DNA of 64,000 nt from Pseudogemmobacter sp044142105. Lineage in GTDB: Bacteria > Pseudomonadota > Alphaproteobacteria > Rhodobacterales > Rhodobacteraceae. A program made the position numbers and the translations under genes. Below, piece after piece: positions 33,197-41,531 of the stretch. The stretch is from positions 191,623 through 255,622 of the forward strand of contig NZ_JBGTYM010000006.1 in NCBI RefSeq assembly GCF_044142105.1, in the 5' to 3' direction. The notes under the pieces were generated by a model. That model did no database searches and was not told where the DNA came from. It worked only from the letters and a program-made list of their open reading frames with translations. Within the stretch, counting starts at the first letter, position 1. Each line of letters opens with the position of its first letter.

Positions 33197-34648
33197 ATGG
33201 CGACGCTCTTCACCCATGCCACCATCGTCACGCTGGACCCCGCGCGCCGGGTGCTGGAGGATTGCGCGCTGCGGGTTCAGGGGGACCGCATCACAGCGAT
33301 CGACCCCGGCCTGCGCCCCGAACCGGGCGAGAAGGTGATCGACTGCCGGGGCAAGCTGTTGATCCCCGGCCTGATCGACGCCCATGGCCATGCCGGGCAT
33401 TGCCTGATCCGGGGCATCGGCGCGGACACCAGTCCGCTGTGGATGAAGATCGTCACGCCCACCTACTGGCACCAGACCACGCGGGAATTCTGGGCGGCGG
33501 AGGGCCTCGTCTCCGGCCTCGAACGCCTGCGGGCGGGGGTGACGACCGGGGCGAGCATCATTTCCTCCATGCCGCGCTCGGACGACCCGGAATTCGCCGC
33601 GGCGCATGCAAGTGCCTATAAGACGCTGGGCCTGCGCAACATCCTGTGCACCGGCCCCGCCGGTCTGCCCTGGCCCAGGGACGCCACCAGGTGGGAAACC
33701 GGGAGACCCGTCCGCCGCAGCATCAGTTTCGCGGAGATGATGGAAGGCGCCGAGGCCACGATCCAGACGCTGGACGGCACGGCCGAGGGGCGGATCAAGG
33801 TCTACCTCACGCCCTTCACCATCGTGCCCTCGATCGAGACCTCGAACATCTCGACCCCCGATCAGGCGGTGCGTCTGACGCAGGACGACCGCGATCATGC
33901 CCGCGCCGTGCGGGAGCTGGCGCGGAAATACGGCATTCGGCTGCACTCAGATGCCTTCGCCGGCCATGTCCGCCTTGCCGCGCAGGACAAGGAAAACGCG
34001 CTGCTCGGGCCGGACATCCATATCCAGCACTGCTGGGGCATTTCCCCGGCCGAGATCGACATCCTGGCCGAAACCGGCACGCCGGTGACCCACGCCCCCC
34101 CCGGCCGCAACACGCCGGTGGTCGAGATGATGGCGCGCGGCATTCCACTGGCCGTCACCACTGACGGGACGGCGCCAAATCGCCATTTCGACCTTCTGCA
34201 GACTGCGCGCCTTTTCCAATCCGTCCAGCACGTGCTGCGCGGCCATGACCGCTACTTCTTCCCGCCCGGCAAGGTGCTGGAGATGATCACCATCGACGCC
34301 GCGCGGGTTCTGGGGCTGGATCATGAGATCGGCTCGCTGGAAGTGGGCAAGAAGGCCGATCTCGTGGTGCTGGACATGCGAAGCCCGCATTGGACGCCGG
34401 ATTGGCAGCCGGTGCATCGGCTGATCGCGCAGGCGGTGGGCAGTGATGTGCAGACGGTGATGGTCGACGGGCGGATCGTGATGGATGACCGCCGCATCAC
34501 CTCGGTCGATGAAGCCGCCGCCCTGGCAGAAGGCAACCGCATCGCCCGCGAGCTGGTCACCCGCGCCGGGCTGAAGGACCATCTCCGCGATCCCGGCTGG
34601 GGCCAACTCTATCGCACTTTCGACGCGCCCGTGGCTGTGCCGGGATAG
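33197..34648 (+). CDS. Amidohydrolase, ATZ/TRZ (chlorohydrolase/deaminase) type
   Basis: A 483-residue metal-dependent hydrolase with intact ligands. GLIDAHGHAGH supplies H63 and H65, RLHSDAFAGH and IQHCWG follow in mid-barrel, and TTDGTAPNRHFD carries the strand-8 Asp. The N-terminal part (THATIVTLDPARRVLEDCAL) and the C-terminal part (KKADLVVLDMRSPHW) form the flanking beta sandwich. This subfamily hydrolyses C-N or C-Cl bonds on triazines, guanine, adenosine analogues and similar rings. It is the last gene of the locus, 90 bases before the first IS6-type remnant. Confidence 0.9.
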   Translation: MATLFTHATIVTLDPARRVLEDCALRVQGDRITAIDPGLRPEPGEKVIDCRGKLLIPGLIDAHGHAGHCLIRGIGADTSPLWMKIVTPTYWHQTTREFWAAEGLVSGLERLRAGVTTGASIISSMPRSDDPEFAAAHASAYKTLGLRNILCTGPAGLPWPRDATRWETGRPVRRSISFAEMMEGAEATIQTLDGTAEGRIKVYLTPFTIVPSIETSNISTPDQAVRLTQDDRDHARAVRELARKYGIRLHSDAFAGHVRLAAQDKENALLGPDIHIQHCWGISPAEIDILAETGTPVTHAPPGRNTPVVEMMARGIPLAVTTDGTAPNRHFDLLQTARLFQSVQHVLRGHDRYFFPPGKVLEMITIDAARVLGLDHEIGSLEVGKKADLVVLDMRSPHWTPDWQPVHRLIAQAVGSDVQTVMVDGRIVMDDRRITSVDEAAALAEGNRIARELVTRAGLKDHLRDPGWGQLYRTFDAPVAVPG

Positions 34649-34738
34649 GTCCGCCCGCCCACATTCAGCGCGCGATGGCCGTGGTCCCGAGGATCACGAC
34701 TGCTGAGCGATCGGGTGCTTCCTGCGACCACCGCTCAG

Positions 34739-35127
34739 GGTGCCATCAGAAGAATGCGGACCAGTCTCCAATCCCCCTACCCTACTTAGATCACACACAT
34801 CGAGAAGGTCGCGCCAGTCGGAGAGCACGGCGGCGCGGGTCTGGTTGTCGGCGTTGCGATCTTGGAGGTGGAGCTCCGTCGGCAAGCGGTTATGGACCGC
34901 GGCATGCAATGAGGCGAATTTCTGCAACGTTCAGATGCGCCGGAACCGCGGCATGCCCCGCCCTCCTCGGCAACATGGCAAGGGCGAGTTTTCGGCGTGA
35001 TTGCTGAGCCATTGCCCCCGTCTCGCATCGTCGCGGCCAAGGTCCCGTAGGATAGCTCTGTAGGGTCGCAGCCGGTCCGTGACGATGGCCTCGGGCCGGA
35101 CGTGCCGCTTCAGTGCCGTCGCCATCA
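34739..35127 (-). mobile_element. IS6-family insertion sequence remnant, copy A (truncated)
   Basis: The left end GGTGCCATCAGA (34739-34750) and the following AGAATGCGGACC match the ends of copies B and C near 47.5 and 57.1 kb. The interior encodes, on the minus strand, the last third of the same transposase. The other terminus and the 5' two thirds of the gene are missing, so this copy is the shortest. From 34649 to 34738, and from 35128 to 35254, no gene was seen. Confidence 0.75.
34793..35127 (-). pseudogene. Transposase fragment (IS6 family, copy A)
   Basis: The minus strand reads ALKRHVRPEAIVTDRLRPYR and then LSNHAENSPLPCCRGGRGM, which hold the second Asp and the Glu of the DDE triad. 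A frame shift near 34935 is followed by QKFASLHAAVHNRLPTELHL in another frame. The N-terminal DNA-binding part and the first catalytic Asp are absent, so no functional product is possible. Confidence 0.75.
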
Positions 35128-35254
35128 ATGGCAATTCCGCCTCAGGCCGACCCGGCAACGCCTGATCGCGGCGGCAAAGAGGCGGCCGACTCGGTCCGAC
35201 CAGAAGCGCAGCCGACAAGCAAGATCGCGCTGGCCGGGGTCCCTTCAAGGGCAA

Positions 35255-35815
35255 TCAGCTGTTCTGCACGATCAAGATCGCCCGCGCCCCCTGTTCGCCT
35301 GCCGCAATCTGGTGAGGGCGGTCTGCGAAATAGCGGGCTGTGTCACCCAGTCCCAGATGCTGCCGGTCTTCGCCCGATGTCACCGTGACCTCGCCCTCCA
35401 GCACGGTCAGATGCTCGCGGCAGCCCGGGCCATGCGGGTCGCTGGGCAGCTTCGAGCCGGGCTGGAAGCGCAGGTCATAGACCTCATGGCTGCCTACGGC
35501 ATCGGCGGGCGAAAGAATGCGGATCAGCACACCCTCGCTGCGCCCGGCGATGACCGGCGCGGACTGGGCGCGGACCACCTCGATCGACAGGTCCGGGCGC
35601 GGCTCCAGCAGGCCGGCGAAATCAACCTGCAGTGCCTGGGTCAGGTTCCACAGCGTGGCGACGGTGGGGCTGGATTCGGCGCGTTCGATCTGGCTGACCA
35701 TGGACCGGCTGACCCCGGAGAGCCGGGCCACGGCGTCGAGGCTGAGCCCTTTGGCGCGGCGGGCCTCGCGCAGCGAGGCGGCCAGACGATCGTGGATATC
35801 GGAGCGAACGGTCAT
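35255..35815 (-). CDS. XRE-family regulator with C-terminal cupin domain
   Basis: A 186-residue regulator. Residues about 12-62 form a Cro/CI-type helix-turn-helix (LREARRAKGLSLDAVARLSG, then VSRSMVSQIERAESSPTVATLW). Residues 105-180 form a cupin (small-molecule-binding barrel) with HLTVLEGEVTVTSG. Proteins of this build often regulate amino-acid, polyamine or exporter genes. It lies 95 bases downstream of the MATE gene in the same direction, so it may control or be co-transcribed with that gene. Its stop borders the region of IS copy A. Confidence 0.9.
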   Translation of the reverse strand: MTVRSDIHDRLAASLREARRAKGLSLDAVARLSGVSRSMVSQIERAESSPTVATLWNLTQALQVDFAGLLEPRPDLSIEVVRAQSAPVIAGRSEGVLIRILSPADAVGSHEVYDLRFQPGSKLPSDPHGPGCREHLTVLEGEVTVTSGEDRQHLGLGDTARYFADRPHQIAAGEQGARAILIVQNS

Positions 35816-35910
35816 TTCTTGCCTACCGATCTGTAACGCACTTGATACGCTTCAAGTTCTAAGGGCAGCGGCTTTGCGGCGGCAAGCCGGAACCGCTGCC
35901 TTGCGGCCGA

Positions 35911-37224
35911 TCACGACAGCGGTGCCGCCTTGGCCTCGACCAGGGGATAGGCCCGCGCCATCAGCAGGGTGCGGGCGATGTTCAGCACCAGAAGCGCCAG
36001 CCAAAGCGCGTGATTGTCCAGAAACGGCAGGGCGATCAGCAGCGTGGCGATATAGAGCAGGATCGAGACGAACATGACGTTGCGCATCTGCCGTGCCATC
36101 GTTGCCCCGATGAACACGCCGTCGAAGATATAGCTGCCGAAACTGGCCAGCGGCAGCAGCCAGAGCCAGGGCAGGTAGCGGGCGGCTTCGGCCTGGACTT
36201 CGGGGGCGGAGGTCATCAGCGCGATCAGGCTGGGGCCGCCCAGCACCGTGACCAGGGTCAGCAGCAGACTGCCGCCAAGTGCCCATTGCCCCGAAAGCCG
36301 CGTGGCCCGGCGCAGCGGCGCCACTGCCCTGGCGCCAACGGCCTGGCCCACCAGCGCTTCGGCCGAAAAGGCGAAGGCGTCGAGCATGTAGGAAAAGAGG
36401 TGCAGGAATTGCAGCAGCACCTGATTGGCGGCAAGGCCGACATCGCCCTGACCGGCCGAGAGGAAGACGAAGGAGGTGTAGCTGAACTGCAGAAGAACCG
36501 AGCGCAGCACCAGATCGGCGTTCATCGACATGGTCTGACGCAGGGCCACCCGGTCGGAAAGCTGTTGCCAGCTCGAGCGGACGGCGGGCAGGAAGGCGTC
36601 GCGGCACAGATACAGCGCCATGGCGAAGCCAGCCCATTCGCCGATCAGCGTGGCGGTGGCGACGCCCGCCACGCCGAAGCCAAGGCCGATGACGAAGATC
36701 AGATCCAGCGCGATGTTCACGATGTTGATGAACAGCTGCAGCAGCAGCACCGCCCGTGCCCGCTCCAGCGCGATCAGCCAACCGGTCATAGCGTAAAGCG
36801 CGATGGTGGCGGGCGCGCCCCAGACGCGGATGGTGACATAACTGCGCGCCAGTTCTTCCACCTCGTCCGAGGCGGGCGAGAACCAGAATGCGCCCGAGAC
36901 GAGCGGCACGTGACACAGGATGAACCCCGCGCCGCAAGCCGCCGCCAGCAGCAGCGCACGATGCAGGACCAGCGCCACCTCCTTCGGGTCGCGGCGGCCG
37001 TGGGCCTGGGCGGTCAGGCCCGAGGTGGCCATGCGCAGAAAGGTGAAGAGCATGTAGACCGACGCGAGGATCACCCCGCCGACGCCCACCGCCCCGATGG
37101 GGGCGGCCTGTCCCAGCTGGCCGATGACCGCGGTGTCCACCAGCCCCAGAAGCGGGATCGTGGCGTTCGAGACCAGGATCGGCAGAGCGATCCCAAGCAC
37201 GCGGCGGTTGGTGATCTGTTCCAT
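35911..37224 (-). CDS. MATE-family efflux transporter
   Basis: A 437-residue inner-membrane exporter with about 12 hydrophobic segments in two homologous halves. It begins RRVLGIALPILVSNATIPLLGLVDTAVIG, the DinF-like branch opening, with SGLTAQAHGRRDPKEVAL in the first half and EALVGQAVGARAVAPL in the second. MATE proteins expel organic compounds using sodium or proton gradients; the substrate is unknown. It lies 111 bases after the potA-like gene in the same direction and could be part of a long minus-strand transcript. Confidence 0.92.
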   Translation of the reverse strand: MEQITNRRVLGIALPILVSNATIPLLGLVDTAVIGQLGQAAPIGAVGVGGVILASVYMLFTFLRMATSGLTAQAHGRRDPKEVALVLHRALLLAAACGAGFILCHVPLVSGAFWFSPASDEVEELARSYVTIRVWGAPATIALYAMTGWLIALERARAVLLLQLFINIVNIALDLIFVIGLGFGVAGVATATLIGEWAGFAMALYLCRDAFLPAVRSSWQQLSDRVALRQTMSMNADLVLRSVLLQFSYTSFVFLSAGQGDVGLAANQVLLQFLHLFSYMLDAFAFSAEALVGQAVGARAVAPLRRATRLSGQWALGGSLLLTLVTVLGGPSLIALMTSAPEVQAEAARYLPWLWLLPLASFGSYIFDGVFIGATMARQMRNVMFVSILLYIATLLIALPFLDNHALWLALLVLNIARTLLMARAYPLVEAKAAPLS

Positions 37225-37335
37225 GTCAACCTTTTTGCGCGAAGGGTCGAGGGCCGCGCCGCGCCCTCTCCCGGATCAAGCGCCGGGTCCGGGGCGGCAC
37301 GGATCCCGGCCCCGGTCCCTGCAGCGTGTTCGGGC

Positions 37336-38418
37336 TCAGTCCGCCAGCAGCGTCAGGCTGGCCGCATCAAAGCCGATCCAGACCGGGCGGTCGCCCAGCG
37401 TGGCCGCCAGATCGGTGCCGACCGAGGCTTCGAGATGCGCCCCGCCGTCTGTCCCCGCCACCGCTATGCTCAGCCGCACCCGGTCGCCCTTGAACAGGCG
37501 GCTGCTGATGCGCCCCTCCAGCACATTGTCGCGCTGAGGCCGCTCGGTAGAGAGGGTCAGCCGCTCGGGCCGCAGCGAGGCGGCGACCTTGCTGCCGTCT
37601 GCCACCTTGCGGCCCTGCGCGACCAGCGAGTGGCCATGCCAGACGAAGCGCTGTGCCCCGTCCAGGCTAGCCCCTGCCACGCCCTCCAGGATGTTGGTCT
37701 CGCCAATGAACTCGGCCACGAAGCGGCTTTGCGGGCGGAAGTACAGGTCTTCCGGCGTGCCGTCCTGCTCGATCCTTCCCTTGTTCATCACGATGATGCG
37801 GTCGGACATCGTCAGCGCCTCTTCCTGGTCATGGGTGACGAAGAAGAAGGTCTTGTTGGTACGGCGCTGGATCGCCTTCAGTTCGACCTGGACCTGGCCG
37901 CGCAGCTTCGCGTCCAGCGCGCCCAGCGGTTCGTCCAGCAAGAGAAGCGCCGGATCTGGCGCGAGCGCCCGGGCAAGGGCCACCCGCTGGCGCTGGCCGC
38001 CCGATAGCTGGTCGGGGCGGCGGTCCAGATAGCTGTCCAGTTCCAGGAAGCCCGCCAGTTCTTCGACCCGCGCCTTGATCGCCGACGGGCCAAGTCCCTT
38101 CAGTTCAAGCCCGAAGGCGATGTTGCGGCGCGCGGTCATGTTCGGGAACAGGGCGTAGTCCTGGAACACCATGTTCACGTTGCGCCGGTTGGGCGGCAGC
38201 TGGGTCACGTCCTGGCCGTTCAGCAGGACGCGGCCGGTGTCGGGCTGCTCGAACCCGCCCATGATCCGCAGCGTGGTGGACTTGCCGCAGCCAGAGGGGC
38301 CAAGGAAGGTCACGAACTCGCCACTGGCGATGGACAGGTTCATCTCGTGCAGCGCGGTGAAGCTGCCAAAGCGTTTGGTGATGCCCTCGATGCGGGCGAT
38401 GGGGGCGGCGTCAGTCAT
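37336..38418 (-). CDS. Spermidine/putrescine-type ABC transporter ATP-binding protein (PotA family)
   Basis: A 360-residue ATPase. Walker A is GPSGCGKST, the Q-loop lies in MVFQDYALFPNM, the signature is LSGGQRQR, Walker B is LLLLDEPLGALD and the H-loop is FVTHDQEEAL. The C-terminal third (from about residue 240) is a TOBE domain as in PotA, with the recurring RPERLTLS strand. It overlaps the downstream end of the permease gene by 8 bases. It powers the importer encoded at 38.4-41.4 kb. Confidence 0.94.
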   Translation of the reverse strand: MTDAAPIARIEGITKRFGSFTALHEMNLSIASGEFVTFLGPSGCGKSTTLRIMGGFEQPDTGRVLLNGQDVTQLPPNRRNVNMVFQDYALFPNMTARRNIAFGLELKGLGPSAIKARVEELAGFLELDSYLDRRPDQLSGGQRQRVALARALAPDPALLLLDEPLGALDAKLRGQVQVELKAIQRRTNKTFFFVTHDQEEALTMSDRIIVMNKGRIEQDGTPEDLYFRPQSRFVAEFIGETNILEGVAGASLDGAQRFVWHGHSLVAQGRKVADGSKVAASLRPERLTLSTERPQRDNVLEGRISSRLFKGDRVRLSIAVAGTDGGAHLEASVGTDLAATLGDRPVWIGFDAASLTLLAD

Positions 38419-39205
38419 TGGCGGTCCCTTTGGACATCTTGCGCATGGACCGCTCGGCCCAGAGGCCCAGGATCGCGGTCAGCACCAGAACAACGGTGGA
38501 AATGGCATTGATTTCGGGCGACATGCCCGAGCGGAGCTTGGTGAAGATCAAGACCGGCAGGGTCGGCTCGTAGCTGCCGAGGAAGAAGGAGCGCACGAAA
38601 TCGTCGAAGCTGAGGAGCATGCAGAACACGCCGCCGCCGATCAGGGCCGGGGTCAGATAGGGCAGCGTAACGCGGAAGAAGGCGATGATCGGATCGGCCC
38701 CAAGATCGCGCGCCGCCTCGCCATAGCTTTTGGGCAAGGTGGACAGGCGCGCCATGACCACGAGCACCACGAAGGGCACGTTGTGAATGGCATGGGACCA
38801 GATGATCGCCCACATCCCGGTCTCCATCCCCACCACCCGGGCCGCGATGCGGAAGGCAATGGCCGAGATGACGCCGGGGATGACCGCGGGCAAGAGCGTG
38901 AGGCCCAGAATCAGCGCCCGGCCCCAGAAGCTGCGGCCGGTCAGCGCGACCGAGATCCAGGTGCCCATGAACAGCGCCATCAAGGTCGAGACGACCGAGA
39001 TCAGGGTGGAATAGCCGAAGGCGCGCACGACCTCGGAATTGCCGATGACGCCCTTGTACCAGTCCAGCGTCCAGGAGGTGATGGGGAAGCCGATGAACTT
39101 CGAATCCTTGAAACCCATCAGCATCATCAGCACCAGCGGGATCAGCAGGTACAGCACGAAGGCCCAGTAGATGCATTGCATCAGGATGCGGGTGTTGCGG
39201 GTCAT
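38411..39205 (-). CDS. Spermidine/putrescine-type ABC transporter permease (PotC family)
   Basis: A 264-residue permease with about six membrane segments. It starts MTRNTRILMQCIYWAFVLYL at 39205; an upstream in-frame ATG would lie inside the neighbouring permease. The EAA loop is SYGEAARDLGADPIIAFFRV with TLPYLTPAL, and the conserved SFDDFVRSFFLG follows, as in PotC. Start and stop overlap both neighbours by a few bases, indicating one transcript with the PotB and PotA partners. Confidence 0.93.
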   Translation of the reverse strand: MTRNTRILMQCIYWAFVLYLLIPLVLMMLMGFKDSKFIGFPITSWTLDWYKGVIGNSEVVRAFGYSTLISVVSTLMALFMGTWISVALTGRSFWGRALILGLTLLPAVIPGVISAIAFRIAARVVGMETGMWAIIWSHAIHNVPFVVLVVMARLSTLPKSYGEAARDLGADPIIAFFRVTLPYLTPALIGGGVFCMLLSFDDFVRSFFLGSYEPTLPVLIFTKLRSGMSPEINAISTVVLVLTAILGLWAERSMRKMSKGTAND

Positions 39206-40173
39206 TGCTTCACCCTCCGGGCCAGATGCGACATCAGTTTGTTGAAGCCCCCCGACAGCGCCAGCGCGGTCAGGAGCATGAGGCAGGAGAAGGCGGCACC
39301 CACGGGCCATTTGTCGCCTGCGACGTGGAAGAAGCCGGCGATGACTTCAGAGAAGAGCGTGGTCGAGGGACCGCCCAGCAGCACGGGCGTGGCATACATG
39401 CCGGTCGCGATCAGGAAGACCAGCGTGCAGCCTGCCGCGATCCCCTCCAGCGACAGCGGCAGGGTGATGCGCCAGAACCGGGTCCAGGGGCCGGCGCCCA
39501 GATCGGCTGCCGCCTCGCCATAATTCCGCGGGATCTTCTCCAGTGCGGAATAGATCGGCATCAGCATGTAGAGCGCGGTCAGGTAGATGATGCCGGTCGA
39601 AAGCGAGAAGCCGGTATACATGAAGGGGATCGGCCGATCGATCAGGCCGATGGCCTTCAGCATCAGGTTGATGGCGCCGTTGTTGCCCAGAAGGATCATC
39701 ATGGCGAAGATCCGCACCACCTCGCCCACCCAGAACGGGATCAGCAGCAGCATGAGGAACTTCATCTGGCTTTCGCGCGGAACGTGGCGGGCCAGGAAAT
39801 AGGCGACCGGATAGATGATGATCAGCGTCACCAGCGTCAGCACGGTCGAGAAGATCAGCGTGCGGATGAAGGGAGTGATGAAGATGCTGTCGCTGAAGAA
39901 GCTGGCGTAATTGTCCAGCGTATAGCTGGGCGGCTTGTCCGGGCTGGGCGGATAGTTCGTCAGCAGGCTGACGTTCAGCATCTGAAGGATCGGGCCGAGG
40001 TGGGTGACGAACACCCAGACCAGCGGGATCGCCAAGAGCACCAGGAACTGGCGCCGGGGCGAGGCGAGAACGAGGCCGGAGAGGGCGCGATAGAGGCCGG
40101 ATCCGGCGAGCCTTCCCCAGAAACTGGCGCGCTCCTGCGCGCCGGTGCTGCCGGGTGGGACGGTTGCAGTCAT
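39202..40173 (-). CDS. Spermidine/putrescine-type ABC transporter permease (PotB family)
   Basis: A 323-residue permease. After a soluble N-terminal region, membrane segments begin near residue 45 (FLVLLAIPLVWVFVTHLGPI). The EAA loop is NYGEAAADLGAGPWTRFWRI with TLPLSLEGIAAG, and GGPSTTLFSEVIAGFF near the end matches PotB. It overlaps the PotC-type gene by ATGA. It follows the binding-protein gene after a 133-base gap that holds two strong hairpins. Confidence 0.93.
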   Translation of the reverse strand: MTATVPPGSTGAQERASFWGRLAGSGLYRALSGLVLASPRRQFLVLLAIPLVWVFVTHLGPILQMLNVSLLTNYPPSPDKPPSYTLDNYASFFSDSIFITPFIRTLIFSTVLTLVTLIIIYPVAYFLARHVPRESQMKFLMLLLIPFWVGEVVRIFAMMILLGNNGAINLMLKAIGLIDRPIPFMYTGFSLSTGIIYLTALYMLMPIYSALEKIPRNYGEAAADLGAGPWTRFWRITLPLSLEGIAAGCTLVFLIATGMYATPVLLGGPSTTLFSEVIAGFFHVAGDKWPVGAAFSCLMLLTALALSGGFNKLMSHLARRVKQ

Positions 40174-40236
40174 GTGTTTGGTCTCCCGCAGCGCGGTGGG
40201 AAGGAGAGGAATGGCGAATAGGCCGCCGGAACGGCG

Positions 40237-40297
40237 CCGGCCGCTGCGGCCGGTCCGGGCGGGCGGGGCAGGCGCCGCAGCGATCCCCTGCGGCGCC
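40237..40297 (-). repeat. Tandem GC-rich hairpins between the binding-protein and permease genes
   Basis: CCGGCCGC-T-GCGGCCGG (40237-40253) and GGCGCCGCAG / CTGCGGCGCC with a seven-base loop (40271-40297) are both perfect inverted repeats. They lie in the 133-base gap between the binding protein and the next permease. Such hairpins commonly protect the 3' end of binding-protein mRNA and reduce read-through, so that the binding protein is made in excess. There is no T-tract. Confidence 0.7.
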
Positions 40298-40306
40298 GGT
40301 GACGGC

Positions 40307-41416
40307 TCAGGCCGCCTTGATCTGTTCGACCGCCGGATCCATCAGCTTGTACTTCATCTCATTGGCCTCGGCGCGGAAGAACTGCAGGCCGGCCAGCTGC
40401 TCCTCAGGGAAGGAGGTCGCCTTGCGCTCCAGATCGGTCAGGTGCTTGTCGGCATCCTTGAAGGTAGAGATGAAGCCCGAGCTGCGGCTGAGGTTCGCGC
40501 CGATCTCGGGGCTGGCCAGAAGCGCGTTCAGGAACAGATAGGCATTGTCCGCGTTCGGCGCGTTCTGGGCGATGTTCAGCGTATAGACGAAGCCGTAGCT
40601 GCCTTCCTTCGGGATGGTCATGGCGATCGGCGCACCATCGGTGATCAGAGTGGCGATCGGGCCGTTCCAGGCATGGGCCAGCGCGATATCCTGGTTGATG
40701 AACATCTGCTGCACCTCGGCGCCGCCGTCATAGTATTTGCGGACCTTGGGCTTCTGCGCGATCAGGTAGTCGCGGATCTCGTTCATGATCCGGGCGGCCT
40801 CGGCCTCGTCGTTCATGTAGGCGATCATGTTGCCGTCATAGCCGCGCGCCAGCATCAGCACCGACATCATGTCCTGCAGGATATAGGCGGTCTGCTGGCT
40901 GTACTTGTCCGAGAAGAGCGTGTCCCAGGTCATGGCCTCTTCTGCGCTCACGAGCTCGGTGTTGTAGGCCAGCACTTCGGCGCCCGACAGGATCGGGGCC
41001 CCCCATTTCTGGTCGCGGATCGTGCCCCAGTCGCTTTCCGAGAAAACCGGGTTGATGTTGCCCCAGTTGGTCAGGCGACCGGTGTCGATCGGTGCGATCA
41101 GGTTGCTGTCGATGAATTGCAGGTAGCGGTGGCCGGCCACGGTCAGGATGTCGACGGTTGGCTTGGGCTGTTCGGCGGCCAGCAGATTGAACTGCTTGCC
41201 CTGGTCGTCGACCAGACGAATGTTCACCTTGATGCCGGTTTCCGTTTCGAACTGCGTCTTGAAGTCGTCGGGGATGAAGCCGTTGTAGGTCCAGATGTTG
41301 ACCTCTCCCCCGGCCTGCGCATGGGCGCGGCGCAGATAGACGGGGCTGGCAAGGGCGGCGGCACCAAGGGCGCTGCCCTGGAGAAAGCCACGGCGGCTTA
41401 GGAACGGTTTGGTCAT
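40307..41416 (-). CDS. Polyamine/opine-type ABC transporter periplasmic binding protein (PotD-like), Tat-exported
   Basis: A 369-residue binding protein. The ATG at 41416 opens a twin-arginine signal (SRRGFLQGSALGAAALA, arginines 8-9) ending near RAHAQA at residue 34. The mature part has the family pattern VNIWTYNGFIPDDFKTQFET and ADNAYLFLNALLASPEIGA. The family binds spermidine, putrescine and other cationic or amino compounds. Export as a folded protein is implied by the Tat leader. The gene lies 115 bases after the opine-dehydrogenase-like gene, and its ligand may be linked to that enzyme. Confidence 0.92.
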   Translation of the reverse strand: MTKPFLSRRGFLQGSALGAAALASPVYLRRAHAQAGGEVNIWTYNGFIPDDFKTQFETETGIKVNIRLVDDQGKQFNLLAAEQPKPTVDILTVAGHRYLQFIDSNLIAPIDTGRLTNWGNINPVFSESDWGTIRDQKWGAPILSGAEVLAYNTELVSAEEAMTWDTLFSDKYSQQTAYILQDMMSVLMLARGYDGNMIAYMNDEAEAARIMNEIRDYLIAQKPKVRKYYDGGAEVQQMFINQDIALAHAWNGPIATLITDGAPIAMTIPKEGSYGFVYTLNIAQNAPNADNAYLFLNALLASPEIGANLSRSSGFISTFKDADKHLTDLERKATSFPEEQLAGLQFFRAEANEMKYKLMDPAVEQIKAA

Positions 41417-41531
41417 GATGCAATCCTCACGCTGTTGGATGTTGGTCGTCTTGCGCCGTTGCCGAGGGGTCGGGAACGGCAAGTCCCTGAGACGGATCTT
41501 GCGCCCGTCTTCAGGTCGTCTTCTTTCAGGA

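Noticed and set aside
30809..33946. A very long open frame of about 1,045 codons on the minus strand
   Set aside because: It lies opposite the binding-protein and amidohydrolase genes, is rich in Arg, Gln, His and Gly as expected for a GC-skewed shadow frame, and has no motif or ribosome site.
36010..38007. A 665-codon plus-strand open frame
   Set aside because: It is antisense to the MATE and PotA-type genes and has shadow-frame composition.
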